From assembly GCA_003612525.1 (NCBI GenBank), contig RAZD01000030.1, positions 1 to 34,258 of the forward strand: a stretch of 34,258 bases of DNA. The letters are read 5' to 3'. Below, piece by piece: positions 7,264-15,203 of the stretch. A program made the position numbers and the translations under genes. Below the pieces are notes generated by a model. The model ran no database searches. It saw nothing but the letters and a program-made list of their open reading frames with translations, and was not told where the DNA came from. The DNA is from a bacterium C-53 (lineage in GTDB: Bacteria; Bacillota; Clostridia; Lachnospirales; Lachnospiraceae). Every line of letters starts with the position of its first letter. Within the stretch, counting starts at the first letter, position 1.

Positions 7264-7415
7264 GGCATTGTGGGAATGTGTATAACTGGCTATCTTATGG
7301 AATTGTGGGTAACTCTGTTTGCAGGACGTGGGAAAGCTGCACTTTAGCTTTTCCATGTGCTGTGAATAGAGTTATCCATGATTCCATAGCCTGTTATGCA
7401 CATTTCCACAATGCT
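7264..7415 (+). ncRNA. Long hairpin, pairs preferentially as plus-strand RNA or ssDNA
   Basis: The left arm 7264-7338 pairs with the right arm 7346-7415 across a seven-base loop, giving about 70 paired positions and one 5-base bulge (CTTAT). I count 13 arm differences: 11 leave G-U pairs in a plus-strand transcript, two do not pair and none gives an A-C mismatch. Decay without selection should give both kinds. Two TTATNCACA strings (DnaA-box-like) occupy matching places in the arms. No gene covers 7178-7495; this hairpin is its main content. Whether it works as RNA, as a single-strand origin or as a decayed fold-back element is unknown. Confidence 0.55.
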
Positions 7416-7495
7416 TGTCTTTTGGTCTTTGGTTTCTTTGGTTCGGAATAGTGTGGTGCTGGCGGTCTATCTCTTGTTTTCGGTTGCTTGCTTCT

Positions 7496-7636
7496 TTACC
7501 GTACATGAGCATTCGCGCCCGGATTGTCGTTGCCGTAGCCCTCCATGAGATTGATAACGCCCCAGATACCAAGCCCGGCTCCAAGTGCTACAACAAGGGT
7601 CTGCAAAACGTCTACTGCGCTATTGAAAAATGCCAT
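7496..7636 (-). pseudogene. Truncated Maff2 family transfer protein
   Basis: An AAAGGATATATTT-ATG start opens a 46-residue frame that begins MAFFNSAVDVLQTLVVALGA and continues with GLGIWGVINLMEGYGNDNPG, the classic Maff2 opening. After NPGA it changes to NAHVR and stops. Family members, as I remember them, continue with a second hydrophobic segment (about 60-80 residues in total), so the 3' part is lost. Maff2 proteins are small membrane, pilin-like components between VirD4 and TrbL. The break marks the place where the rest of the element 1 mating-pore operon has disappeared. Confidence 0.75.
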
Positions 7637-7704
7637 AAATATATCCTTTCTGCCGCGTCTGCGGCTGTCCGGCAAGCGGACAAAAGGCGGTCAGCATATG
7701 CCGC

Positions 7705-7737
7705 CGCACAAAAAAACCGCCCTCTGGTAAAGGCGGC
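7705..7737 (-). terminator. Terminator or attenuator before maff2
   Basis: On the minus strand a GGCGG-class stem (7732-7736 pairing with 7717-7721) with a ten-base loop is followed by seven T. It lies between virD4 and maff2 and would reduce read-through. Other short GC-rich stems flank it. Confidence 0.6.
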
Positions 7738-7916
7738 TGTCCCCGCGCTGCGTAAGTTCTGCGGCGCGGCGGTATTCAGTTGTAAGGGGTGCGGCTCCTG
7801 CCGCTGTGTACTGCGCCGGAAAGTGGGGGGCGCGTATCATGTAGCCGGTATGGATAGATGTGATTGCTTCAATCGCTCCTTTCTGTGTCCCGCTGTGCTG
7901 CCGGACGTTTTTTCAG

Positions 7917-8019
7917 ACTTGCGGGAAGTGAATAGCTTGCGTAGCAAGGTGTTCGCTTCCCGCAAGTTCACAAAGGGGTAGCTGCCGCAAGGCAGCGTAG
8001 GGGAAGTGTAGCTTCCCCT
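7917..8019. repeat. Row of three stem-loops between virD4 and maff2
   Basis: ACTTGCGGGAAGTGAA (7917-7932) pairs with TTCGCTTCCCGCAAGT (7952-7967) around an inner CTTGC/GCAAG hairpin. Next is GCTGCCGCAAGGCAGC (7981-7996), then AGGGGAAG/CTTCCCCT (7999-8006 with 8012-8019). No convincing gene covers 7637-8043; it contains only these stems and the terminator at 7705-7737. They may tune mRNA stability or attenuation. Confidence 0.6.
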
Positions 8020-8043
8020 GTCCCCCGGCGGTCTGCCATGCTG

Positions 8044-8214
8044 TCACTGTTGCGGCATAAGCCCCCGGCGCGTGACATATTCCGTTGCAAAACGGCGGTG
8101 TTCCGCTTCCTTTTCCCGCCAATACTCCCATAATGCAGCGTCGGCGGCTTCCGCAACATTCATTAAAAACCGTTCAAGCTGCTTTTGTTTTTCCTCTGCG
8201 CTACGTTTCCTCAT
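8044..8214 (-). CDS. Small charged protein after VirD4
   Basis: 56 residues from an ATG at 8212-8214 with GGAGG 9-10 bases upstream, overlapping the virD4 stop by 14 bases. It begins MRKRSAEEKQKQLERFLMNV and is mostly a charged helix with no cysteines or membrane segment. I do not recognise a function. Small frames at this place are common in Tn1549-like elements. It is likely co-translated with virD4. Confidence 0.6.
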   Translation of the reverse strand: MRKRSAEEKQKQLERFLMNVAEAADAALWEYWREKEAEHRRFATEYVTRRGLMPQQ

Positions 8215-10009
8215 GGTCTGCGTCCTCCTGTAAGTCTGCCGCGTCAATCTCGTAATAGTCAAAAACCTCATCGGGCTTGACAATGGCGGGGCGGCGTTTA
8301 AGGTGCTTTTCCATGTCAAAGGCGTTCTTCGGGTCTGCGTCGGACAGGTACTTGTATTTCGGGTGCTTCGTTATGTCGAATTTGTCCGAAAAGAACGGGC
8401 GCACCCCGCGTAGCTGCAAGATACATTTCCCTCCGTCCATGACTGCAATTTCATCTTCCGTCATAAGCTGCTTTCCCAATTTCTGATAGTTCAGCCCATG
8501 CGAAAGCTCCCGCCCCCTTGTTTCGGACGTGTTAAAGCTGTCTATCGTTTCTTTTCCTAAAATTTCCGATATTTCTTTAAGGGTGGTTTTCTCCTTGCCG
8601 CCCAAGAAAAGCGTGGTGTCGCAGTTGCCGACTATGGTATCGGCGTTGTCTTTGTAAATGGCTTTTAGCTGTGACTGGCTCTGCAAGATGATTGACGCGG
8701 AGATTTCCCGGCTCCGTATGGTTGCGATTAGCTTCTCGAATTTGGGGATTTGCCCGATATTCGCAAATTCATCAAGTAAGCACCTAACATGGACGGGAAG
8801 CCGCCCGCCGTATTCATCATCTGCCTTGTCGCATAAAAGGTTGAATAGCTGTGTGTAGAGAATACTCACGACAAAGTTAAAGGTGTCGTCGGTGTCGCTG
8901 ATAATCACGAAAAGGGCGGTCTTTCTGTCGCCTATGGTGTCAAGCTCCATTTCGTCGGTTTCCATAAGCTCCCGCAGCTCCTTAATGTCGAATGGGGCTA
9001 ACCTCGCGCCGCATGAGATAAGTATGCTTTTTGCGGTCTTGCCCGCCGCAAGTTTGTATTTTTTGTACTGCTTGACTGCAAAATGTTCCGGGTCTTTTTC
9101 TTCCAGACGTTCAAACATGAGGTCAACCGGGTTCTGGAAATCCTCGTCGTCCTCGCGGGCTTCCGACGCATTTATCATCTCAAGCAGCGTCGTGAAGTTC
9201 TTCTCGTCCTCCGGGGCTTCATACCAGATATAGCCGATTAGCGCGGTGTAGTAGAGCTTTTCCGCTTTCACCCAGAAATCCTCGCCGGATTTTTCCCCGT
9301 CGCCTTTGGTGTTGGCTATAATGGTATTGACTAATTTCAAAATGTCCTTTTCGCTCCGCAGATAGGCAAAGGGATTGTATTTCATGGATTTTTTGAAGTT
9401 AATCGTATTTAGCACTTTGATACGGTATTTGTACCGCTGCAACATTTTCCCGGTTTCCAAAATCAGTGTTCCTTTCGGGTCAGTGACGATATACGACGTT
9501 GGAAAATCCTTTGACGTACATTGCATGAGCGACGGTTTCACAAAGAACCGGGTCTTGCCGCTGCCGGAACCGCCGATTACAAGGATATTTTTGTTTCTTG
9601 CGTATTTCGGCTGCTTCGGGCGGCTGTTCATGGTAAGCCGTTCCGTCTGCGTTAAGGGGATATTGTTCTCAAATACCGGGTCTGTGTACGGCTTTATGTC
9701 GTCAGCCCCACCCCAACGCGCCGAACCGTATTCTGTCCCGCGGCGGTATTTCTTCGCGTTCTTGCCTTTGGTGTAGATAATCAGCCGGACAATGACCGCC
9801 CCCGCAATGCCTAAAGCTAAGTCTGCCGGGTGGAAGCTCGGCGCGATACTGGAAAAGGCGGCGGTAAAACCGTCCCCAAGATGTAGCAGCTTTGCGCTCG
9901 CGTCCGCGCCGGGGGAGAGCCGGACAGCCGCGCCCGCTTTATCAAAGAGCCAGACAAAGAGCAGATACGGGAGATTTAAGATAAGCAGCTTCTTGATTTC
10001 CGGCTTCAT
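8201..10009 (-). CDS. virD4: VirD4/TcpA-type coupling protein of element 1
   Basis: This 602-residue protein is the inner-membrane ATPase that hands the relaxase-DNA complex to the secretion channel. It has two N-terminal membrane segments (about residues 8-25 and 60-75), a TraG-like opening (RRGTEYGSARWGGADDIKPY), Walker A VIGGSGSGKTRFF near residue 140 and Walker B CLLDEFANIGQIPKFEKLIA near residue 405. The ATG overlaps the PcfB stop (ATGA). It is full length by comparison with the 597-residue homologue in element 2. Without a pore operon of its own it would have to work with another element's channel. Confidence 0.93.
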   Translation of the reverse strand: MKPEIKKLLILNLPYLLFVWLFDKAGAAVRLSPGADASAKLLHLGDGFTAAFSSIAPSFHPADLALGIAGAVIVRLIIYTKGKNAKKYRRGTEYGSARWGGADDIKPYTDPVFENNIPLTQTERLTMNSRPKQPKYARNKNILVIGGSGSGKTRFFVKPSLMQCTSKDFPTSYIVTDPKGTLILETGKMLQRYKYRIKVLNTINFKKSMKYNPFAYLRSEKDILKLVNTIIANTKGDGEKSGEDFWVKAEKLYYTALIGYIWYEAPEDEKNFTTLLEMINASEAREDDEDFQNPVDLMFERLEEKDPEHFAVKQYKKYKLAAGKTAKSILISCGARLAPFDIKELRELMETDEMELDTIGDRKTALFVIISDTDDTFNFVVSILYTQLFNLLCDKADDEYGGRLPVHVRCLLDEFANIGQIPKFEKLIATIRSREISASIILQSQSQLKAIYKDNADTIVGNCDTTLFLGGKEKTTLKEISEILGKETIDSFNTSETRGRELSHGLNYQKLGKQLMTEDEIAVMDGGKCILQLRGVRPFFSDKFDITKHPKYKYLSDADPKNAFDMEKHLKRRPAIVKPDEVFDYYEIDAADLQEDADHEET

Positions 10010-10482
10010 AGCGATACCTCCCTGTCCTTGTTCTTGACCTTTGCCCGTTCCGCGTTTCTGCCCTGTGCAGCTTCTTTGAGGGTTGAGAGCAGCTTTCGGA
10101 TTGAGGGCTTTTTCCCCTGTGTCAGCTTTTTTGCGGAAAATTCCTTAAAGGCGGCGGTCAGCACGTCCGCGTCCCGTCCCTTGAAGAAAACCAGATAACG
10201 GGGCGGGCTTTCCGTCGCGTCCTTTTTCAGCGCAAAGTCGATACCGTACTTTTTCGCCGTACTCTCAAAGGCTTTGATATTGCCCTCGGTAATCTCAATG
10301 TTGGAAACGCCCGCGTTCTGCTTCATAAGCTGCTTTAAGCTCTGCTTGCCCTGTGGCGGTTTTGCAAGCTGCTTTTTGCCCTTTGACAGTATGGCTTTCA
10401 TTGCCTTTTGGAGCGTCTGGGCGGTCAGCTTCCCGGTCTTGATGTAAAGGGCTATGGTCTTTTCGTTTACTTCGTCCTGCAA
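10006..10482 (-). CDS. pcfB: PcfB-like (DUF3801) transfer protein of element 1
   Basis: 158 residues, beginning at a TTG at 10480-10482 with an AGGA element upstream. The core (ESTAKKYGIDFALKKDA, then YLVFFKGRDADVLTAAFKEF) is the PcfB/DUF3801 fold. PcfB is an accessory factor of the relaxosome in enterococcal pCF10 and links it to the coupling protein. It directly precedes and overlaps virD4, as in element 2. The product is shorter than the element 2 copy (287 residues), lacking its long C-terminal charged tail. Confidence 0.85.
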   Translation of the reverse strand: MQDEVNEKTIALYIKTGKLTAQTLQKAMKAILSKGKKQLAKPPQGKQSLKQLMKQNAGVSNIEITEGNIKAFESTAKKYGIDFALKKDATESPPRYLVFFKGRDADVLTAAFKEFSAKKLTQGKKPSIRKLLSTLKEAAQGRNAERAKVKNKDREVSL

Positions 10483-10523
10483 TTCCTCGCGTCCTCCTTT
10501 CGCGTTTCTTTATGGGGCGGCGG

Positions 10524-10745
10524 TCAGATACGCACCCGCAGCCCGTTCAAATCCTCGGCTCTGATACCCACAAGATACCAGTTTTCTCCGTACTCAATCC
10601 GGGTCGGCTTCCACTTGCCCCGCACGAATACGTCAAAACACTCTCCGCAATGCAGCCCGCCATAGTAGCTGTTTAAGTCAAAGCGGATGTCGTAACGGTC
10701 GGTGCGCTCGTCAAATACCAATGCTCCTGTCATTTTCTGTGCCAT
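10524..10745 (-). CDS. DUF5348-type small protein
   Basis: The ATG at 10743-10745 has AAAAGGAGG upstream and gives 73 residues beginning MAQKMTGALVFDERTDRYDI. The strand-rich sequence with GLHCGECFDVF and WKPTRIEYGENWYLVGI fits DUF5348, a family common near replication and transfer genes of clostridial elements. Function is unknown. It lies between the replication-initiator-like gene and pcfB. Confidence 0.72.
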   Translation of the reverse strand: MAQKMTGALVFDERTDRYDIRFDLNSYYGGLHCGECFDVFVRGKWKPTRIEYGENWYLVGIRAEDLNGLRVRI

Positions 10746-10776
10746 AATAAAATCCTCCTTTTGTGGTTGTGGGTGA

Positions 10777-11745
10777 TTACAGGCTTTCGCCCTCATTGCA
10801 TGAATAATAGTCCGGGTCGCCGTACTGCGGCTTTTTGGGTGACAGTGCGCCGCTTGCCATGTCATGGGCGACAAGGGAAGTGTAGTAGTTGCCGATAGTG
10901 GACGGGGCGTTGAAAAGGGCTGCTTTCAGATATTGCTTGATGTTGCGGATTTTCGTTGTGTTCTCCCGCATACAGTCAAGCACAAAGCGGATATGCTCGC
11001 CGTCCAGTTTCATAAACTTAGATTTCACAAGCTCTGCCGGGTAGTCGTCCCCCGCAATCCGTACCCGCTTTCTGGCGGTGCATACGGTTTCAAGCATGAG
11101 GTCTACAATCTCGTCAAGCCTGTCCCCGTCAAACTTCATGTCCTGTTTGAGAATGTCGTAGTCGATATTGTCCTTGATGATTTCCCGGTATATATCAACT
11201 GCGCTCTGTGCTGCCGCTTCCTTTCCTTTCCGTTCTGGCGGCGCAGCCGCTTCTCTGCAAGGTGAGGGGTTAGGGGAAAGGATAGGAATGGAATGGGTAC
11301 TTTGTTCATCAGTAATTATTTTTTCTTTTTTTGGTAAGTCAGTTCTTTGTATATCTTTATTTAATTGCGTTGGATTTTCCAACGTAGGTTTTTCCAATGT
11401 AGGTTTTTCCTGCGTTGGATTTTCCAATGTAGGTAAATCCGGCGTAGGCGGCTGCGGCTGCTCGAATATCACATAGTCCGCGCCCCGCAAGCGTCCTTTC
11501 TCGTCGCGCTCCCTTGACCGGACGATATACCCGGTGCGTTCAAGCTCCTTAATGGCTTCGCGGATAGCGTCTATCTTCTCCCGGTTGATAAGGGATAAGC
11601 CTTTCAAGGTGTAGTCCCAATCTTCGGGGAGTGACAGCATTTGTGATAAAAGCCCCTTTGCCTTTAGGGATAGCTCCTTGTTGCGTAGGTGGTGGTTGCT
11701 CATTACGGTGTAGCCCTTGTTCCGTTCCACTCTGAAAACTGCCAT
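10777..11745 (-). CDS. Replication-initiator-like HTH protein (DUF6017 type)
   Basis: 322 residues. The N-terminal 90 residues are a winged-helix replication-initiator-like domain (RNKELSLKAKGLLSQMLSLP followed by the DYTLKGLSLINREKIDAIRE helix-turn-helix). A low-complexity linker of PT(L/Q)E(N/K) units follows. The C-terminal part (DNIDYDILKQD to IRFVLDCM and IRNIKQYLKAALFN) fits DUF6017, which often ends these proteins. They probably start replication of the excised circle or regulate its operon. AAAGGAG lies upstream of the ATG. It is the first gene of the element 1 transfer-side operon. Confidence 0.8.
   Translation of the reverse strand: MAVFRVERNKGYTVMSNHHLRNKELSLKAKGLLSQMLSLPEDWDYTLKGLSLINREKIDAIREAIKELERTGYIVRSRERDEKGRLRGADYVIFEQPQPPTPDLPTLENPTQEKPTLEKPTLENPTQLNKDIQRTDLPKKEKIITDEQSTHSIPILSPNPSPCREAAAPPERKGKEAAAQSAVDIYREIIKDNIDYDILKQDMKFDGDRLDEIVDLMLETVCTARKRVRIAGDDYPAELVKSKFMKLDGEHIRFVLDCMRENTTKIRNIKQYLKAALFNAPSTIGNYYTSLVAHDMASGALSPKKPQYGDPDYYSCNEGESL
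11366..11440 (-). repeat. 15-bp tandem repeat coding for PT-x-E-x units
   Basis: Five consecutive 15-base units (two TGCGTTGGATTTTCC, two AATGTAGG-type, one AACGTAGG-type) encode a linker of PT(L/Q)E(N/K) pentapeptides within the replication-initiator-like gene. The unit length keeps the frame, so copy number can vary without harm. Confidence 0.85.
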
Positions 11746-11769
11746 AGTTCATAGCTCCTTTGCTTTGGA

Positions 11770-11887
11770 TTTGTTACGCAGTAGAAGCGCAGTTTCGGGG
11801 GATAAGGTATAAATCCCTTGCCGCGCCAGATACACACCCGCAAAACCGCTTGTAGCAAGGCTTTTTCTGCCCCTACTGCGTAACAAA
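11770..11887. repeat. Perfect 15-bp inverted repeat upstream of the initiator gene
   Basis: TTTGTTACGCAGTAG (11770-11784) and its exact inverse CTACTGCGTAACAAA (11873-11887) are separated by 88 bases. They stand directly upstream of the initiator-like gene, so they may be its operators or part of a replication origin. They could also be ends of a short fold-back element. Confidence 0.75.
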
Positions 11888-11894
11888 GGGCATG

Positions 11895-11942
11895 AAAAAA
11901 GCGGCGTTCCTGTTCTCCCATGTAGAGAGTAAGAAACGCCGC
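11895..11942 (-). terminator. Terminator upstream of the initiator gene
   Basis: On the minus strand GCGGCGTTTCT pairs with AGGAACGCCGC (arms within 11901-11942), followed by six T at 11895-11900. It shields the initiator operon from transcription coming from the right and may mark the end region of element 1. Confidence 0.8.
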
Positions 11943-12036
11943 TTCTGCGTCGTATTCAGTTTTTAGTACAATACCCTGCTTGTCCGTCGCTCGAAAAACC
12001 TTGATTTTCCAGTGTTTTCAAAAGTATCGTTATCTA

Positions 12037-13719
12037 ACGTCAGCTTTCCAAAGACCGAGCTTCCAGAACATGATTAAGGACATTGAAAACGGGCTGATAA
12101 ACTGCGTGATTACGAAAGATTTATCCCGTCTGGGGAGGAATTATCTTGACTGCGGATTATATCTGGAAGTCTTTTTCCCAGAGCATAATGTGAGGTATAT
12201 AGCGGTCAATGACGGCGTGGACACGCTCAATAAATCGGCGATGGACATCACGCCTTTCCGAAATATCCTAAACGAAATGTATGCCGCCGACATATCAGTT
12301 AAGATAAAATCTGCATACCGTGCGAGGTTTCAGCAGGGGAAATTTATGGCGACTTATGCGCCCTATGGGTATGTCAAAGACCCTGCCGACCATAACCATC
12401 TGCTGATAGATGAGAGGGTGGCTCATGTGGTAAGGGAGATATTCGACCTTGCATTAGCAGGGAACGGGATTGAAAAAATCCGTAAGCATCTCAATAAGCA
12501 GCATATCTTATGCCCCGCCGCTTTTTCGGTTTCGCAAGGGGAGACAGGATATGAAAGGCATTTTGAGGGGGACGAGGACAGACGCTATTTCTGGAGCAAC
12601 AACAGCGTAAGGAATATCCTAAGAAGCCCCGTCTATGCAGGGAACCTTGTCGGTTACAGGCGGGTTGCCGTCAGCATGAAAAGCAAGAAAAAACTGTACA
12701 GGCTGCCCGAAGAATGGGAAGTGATACCCAACACCCATGAGGGCATAGTCACACAGGCGGAGTTTGATACCGTACAGCAGCTTATGACGAGCCGCAGGCG
12801 GGAACAGAACGCAGGGGGATTTAAAAATATCTTTGCAGGCATTATCAAGTGTGCGGACTGCGGTTACGCTTTGCGGGCTATGAGTGCTAACAGGAGGAAA
12901 CGCCCCGACATTATCGACTGCGTACAATATAACTGCAATAATTATGGCAGGTATGGCAGTACCGTGTGTACCGCACACAGCATAGAAGCAAGGGACTTAT
13001 TCAACGCCGTGCTTGCCGACATCAACCGTTTTGCGGATATGGCGGTAAATGATGAAAAGGCGGTAAAAGCCATAGAAAAGCGGCTTACGGAAACAGACCA
13101 GAGCAGGGCGAAAGCATTGGAGAAAGAACAAAAGAAGCTGAACAAACGCCTTGCGGAGCTTGACAGGCTGTTTTCCTCTCTTTACGAGGATAAGGTCATG
13201 GGGCGTATCACCGAACGAAATTTTGAGATGATGTCGGAGAAATACCAAAAAGAACAGCTTGAAACCGAATCAAGGCTGAAAGATGTAACGGAAACGCTCA
13301 ACGAAAGCTATGAGAAATCGCAGGGAATCCGTGACTTCCTCTCCCTTATCCGCAACTATCAAGGCTTAAAAGAACTGGATGCAACAATCATAAATGCCTT
13401 AATAGACAAGATATTTGTTTCGGAGCGTGAGAAGATGGCAGACGGAACAGTGCAGCAGAAAATCAAGATTTGCTATAAATTCATCGGCTTTGTCGATGAA
13501 TTACATATCACACCTACAAAGCGGTGGACAGCGTTGCCCGCTAAATATTGTATGGTGTGCGGCGTTGAATACGTCCCTGGCTCTGCCATATCAAAGTATT
13601 GCCCAAAATGTAGGGAGAAAATAAGGAAAACACAAGGAACAGAAACAAAACGCAGAAGCAGGGAGAGAAACAAGAATGTATGTATTGAACTGTCCGCAAA
13701 AAATGACCGACTTGCTTAG
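12037..13719 (+). pseudogene. Large serine recombinase lacking its N-terminal catalytic part
   Basis: Homology starts at FQRPSFQNMIKDIENG, followed by CVITKDLSRLGRNYLDCG, the second half of the resolvase domain. The first 70-80 residues, with the catalytic serine, are replaced by unrelated sequence, so the protein should be inactive. Downstream are the recombinase domain, a zinc ribbon (CADCGYALRAM, later YNCNNYGRYGSTVC), a coiled coil, a DUF4368-like end (KIFVSEREKMADG to KICYKFIGF) and a second CxxC pair (CMVCG and CPKC). These are features of TndX-like integrases of Clostridia. The open frame begins earlier (11980) by chance. Its 3' end runs into the helicase remnant. It could still bind att DNA. 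Confidence 0.85.
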
Positions 13720-14654
13720 AACAGCGGCAGGGGAGGATTGAGCGGCAGGGCAATATGTTCCCAGAGGTTGAAGTCTACCGCTATGTGACGGAACAAACAT
13801 TTGATGCTTACCTCTATCAGCTTGTGGAGGGAAAGCAGAAATTCATCTCCCAGATAATGACGAGCAAAAGCCCTGTCCGTTCAGCCGAGGACGTGGACGA
13901 AGTGGCTCTCTCCTTTGCGGAGGTCAAAATGCTTGCCACAGGAGATGAGCGTTTCAAGGAAAAAATGGATTTGGATATGCAGGTGGCGAAGCTGAAAGTC
14001 TTGAAGCAGAGTTATCTTTCCGAGCATTACGACCTTGAAGACAGGATACTGAAGCATTACCCGCAGGAGATTAAAGACTATGAGGAACGTATTACAGCCT
14101 ATGGGAATGATGCGGAGATTGCCAGTCAGCATAAGCCGCAGGGCGAGGACAAGTTCTGCCCCATGACCTTAAAAGGCGTGACCTACAAAGAAAAAGCGGA
14201 CGCAGGTGAGATGCTCCTTGCTATCTGCAAGGAAAATCCTCTGTCACAGCCGATAGAAATCGGCAGCTACCGTGGTTTTCAGATGGAGGTTTTCTATGAT
14301 ACTGTCAATGCCCACTATTGTCTGAACCTCTGCGGAATGAGAAAATATAAGGTGGATTTAGGAACGGATGCCCTCGGCAACCTCACCAGAATTGAGAATG
14401 AGATTGCCAAGCTCCCTGCCCGACTGGAAGCCGCCAAGACGAGAAAGGAGGAAACCATCGCACAGCTTGAAACCGCAAAAGTTGAGGTTGAGAAACCGTT
14501 CGCTTTTGAAAATGAGCTGAAAGAAAAGACGGAAAGGCTGAACGCCCTCAATATCGAACTGAATCTGAATGAAAAGGACAACGCTGTTATTGACGATGAG
14601 CCAGAGCAGAACGATGAGCCGGCAGAGAAAAAAAGTGAGGACAGAGAGCGGTAA
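13705..14654 (+). pseudogene. C-terminal remnant of a giant ICE SNF2-type helicase
   Basis: In frame with this ORF, codons from about 13707 read PTCLEQRQGRIERQGNMFPE, which is helicase motif VI (QRxGRxxRQG). The frame then continues with VEVYRYVTEQTFDAYLYQL and a long helical, acidic tail. Clostridial ICEs carry a helicase/methylase-like protein of more than 2000 residues ending this way (from memory). Here everything before motif VI is gone and a TGA stands at 13704-13706, so only about 300 residues from the ATG at 13755 could be made. It abuts the truncated recombinase. Confidence 0.82.
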
Positions 14655-14670
14655 AATCCAGTTTGCACAT

Positions 14671-14699
14671 TTGTATTGCTTTATTTTGGGCAGTATAAT
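14671..14699 (+). promoter_or_regulatory. Possible promoter for the small ICE gene
   Basis: TTGTAT (14671-14676), a 17-base spacer and a consensus TATAAT (14694-14699). The -35 matches only partly. It lies in the gap behind the helicase remnant and upstream of the gene at 14735. Confidence 0.5.
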
Positions 14700-14734
14700 A
14701 AGTGACGATAAGAAAAGGTCGGAGGTGAGGAACA

Positions 14735-15064
14735 ATGTCTGATGCGTTCAGATTTGAAACTTTTGTAGACATCCACAGCAATATCTTTAATGAATACCTT
14801 GGCTCTGTCATAGCAAAGCTGTCCAGAGAAAACGAGGAATATCGTGCCGTGAGAGCTGAGATTGAGAGCCTTTATGAGAAATATCCGAAAGTCTTAGGCG
14901 TGTTTGACACGGAAACATCAGCGGAACTGACCGAGGAAGAATGTGCCGCACTGATTAAAGTGATGGAACTTAGGAACAAACTTACGGATATGGAGATGCA
15001 GTCGGTTTACTTCCGTGGATGCTATGACAGCGTAGGGTATCTGAAAAAAGCAGGAATTTTATAG
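14735..15064 (+). CDS. Conserved small ICE protein of unknown function
   Basis: 109 residues, preceded by GGAGGTGAGGAACA. It begins MSDAFRFETFVDIHSNIFNE and is helical and acidic (a long REN-EEYRAVRAEIESLYEKYP helix, then ELTEEECAALIKVMEL). No membrane segment, cysteine motif or enzyme signature is visible. Proteins like it commonly follow the SNF2 helicase gene in this ICE group, so it is likely native to element 2. The AT-rich defence cargo begins shortly after it. Confidence 0.65.
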   Translation: MSDAFRFETFVDIHSNIFNEYLGSVIAKLSRENEEYRAVRAEIESLYEKYPKVLGVFDTETSAELTEEECAALIKVMELRNKLTDMEMQSVYFRGCYDSVGYLKKAGIL

Positions 15065-15112
15065 CGGACTGACCGAGGAAAAGGCGGTGTTGGCGTGGAG
15101 CTGATGCCGTCT

Positions 15113-15130
15113 TTTACATAGCCGAGAGGT
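15113..15130 (+). repeat. Left 18-bp direct repeat of the defence cargo
   Basis: TTTACATAGCCGAGAGGT here is identical to 18420-18437. At this left copy the pairing partner of AGCCGAGAGG is absent; at the right copy it is present as the second arm of a hairpin. This suggests the cargo entered within the hairpin. Confidence 0.9.
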
Positions 15131-15152
15131 AGAAATTGTTAAGAATATGATA

Positions 15153-15158
15153 TATAAT
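15153..15158 (+). promoter_or_regulatory. Possible -10 box of the defence operon
   Basis: TATAAT in an AT-rich stretch 46 bases before the TIR-SIR2 start. No good -35 stands at 17 bases (TAGAAA), so the promoter may be extended, activated or weak. Confidence 0.4.
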
Positions 15159-15203
15159 AAAAACAATAAAAAAATGAGGTAGTATTGATGATGGAGGTTT
15201 GTA

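Noticed and set aside
7264-7415. Retron or CRISPR-like RNA
   Set aside because: No reverse transcriptase, Cas gene or repeat-spacer pattern is nearby; only a single hairpin.
7415-7981. Open frame of 188 residues on the plus strand
   Set aside because: It is antisense to maff2 and runs through the stem-loop array; the composition is that of structured DNA, not protein.
11980-12036. Start of the recombinase frame as the true N-terminus
   Set aside because: The residues before FQRPSFQ do not resemble a resolvase start and lack the catalytic serine region; the frame is open by chance from the junction.
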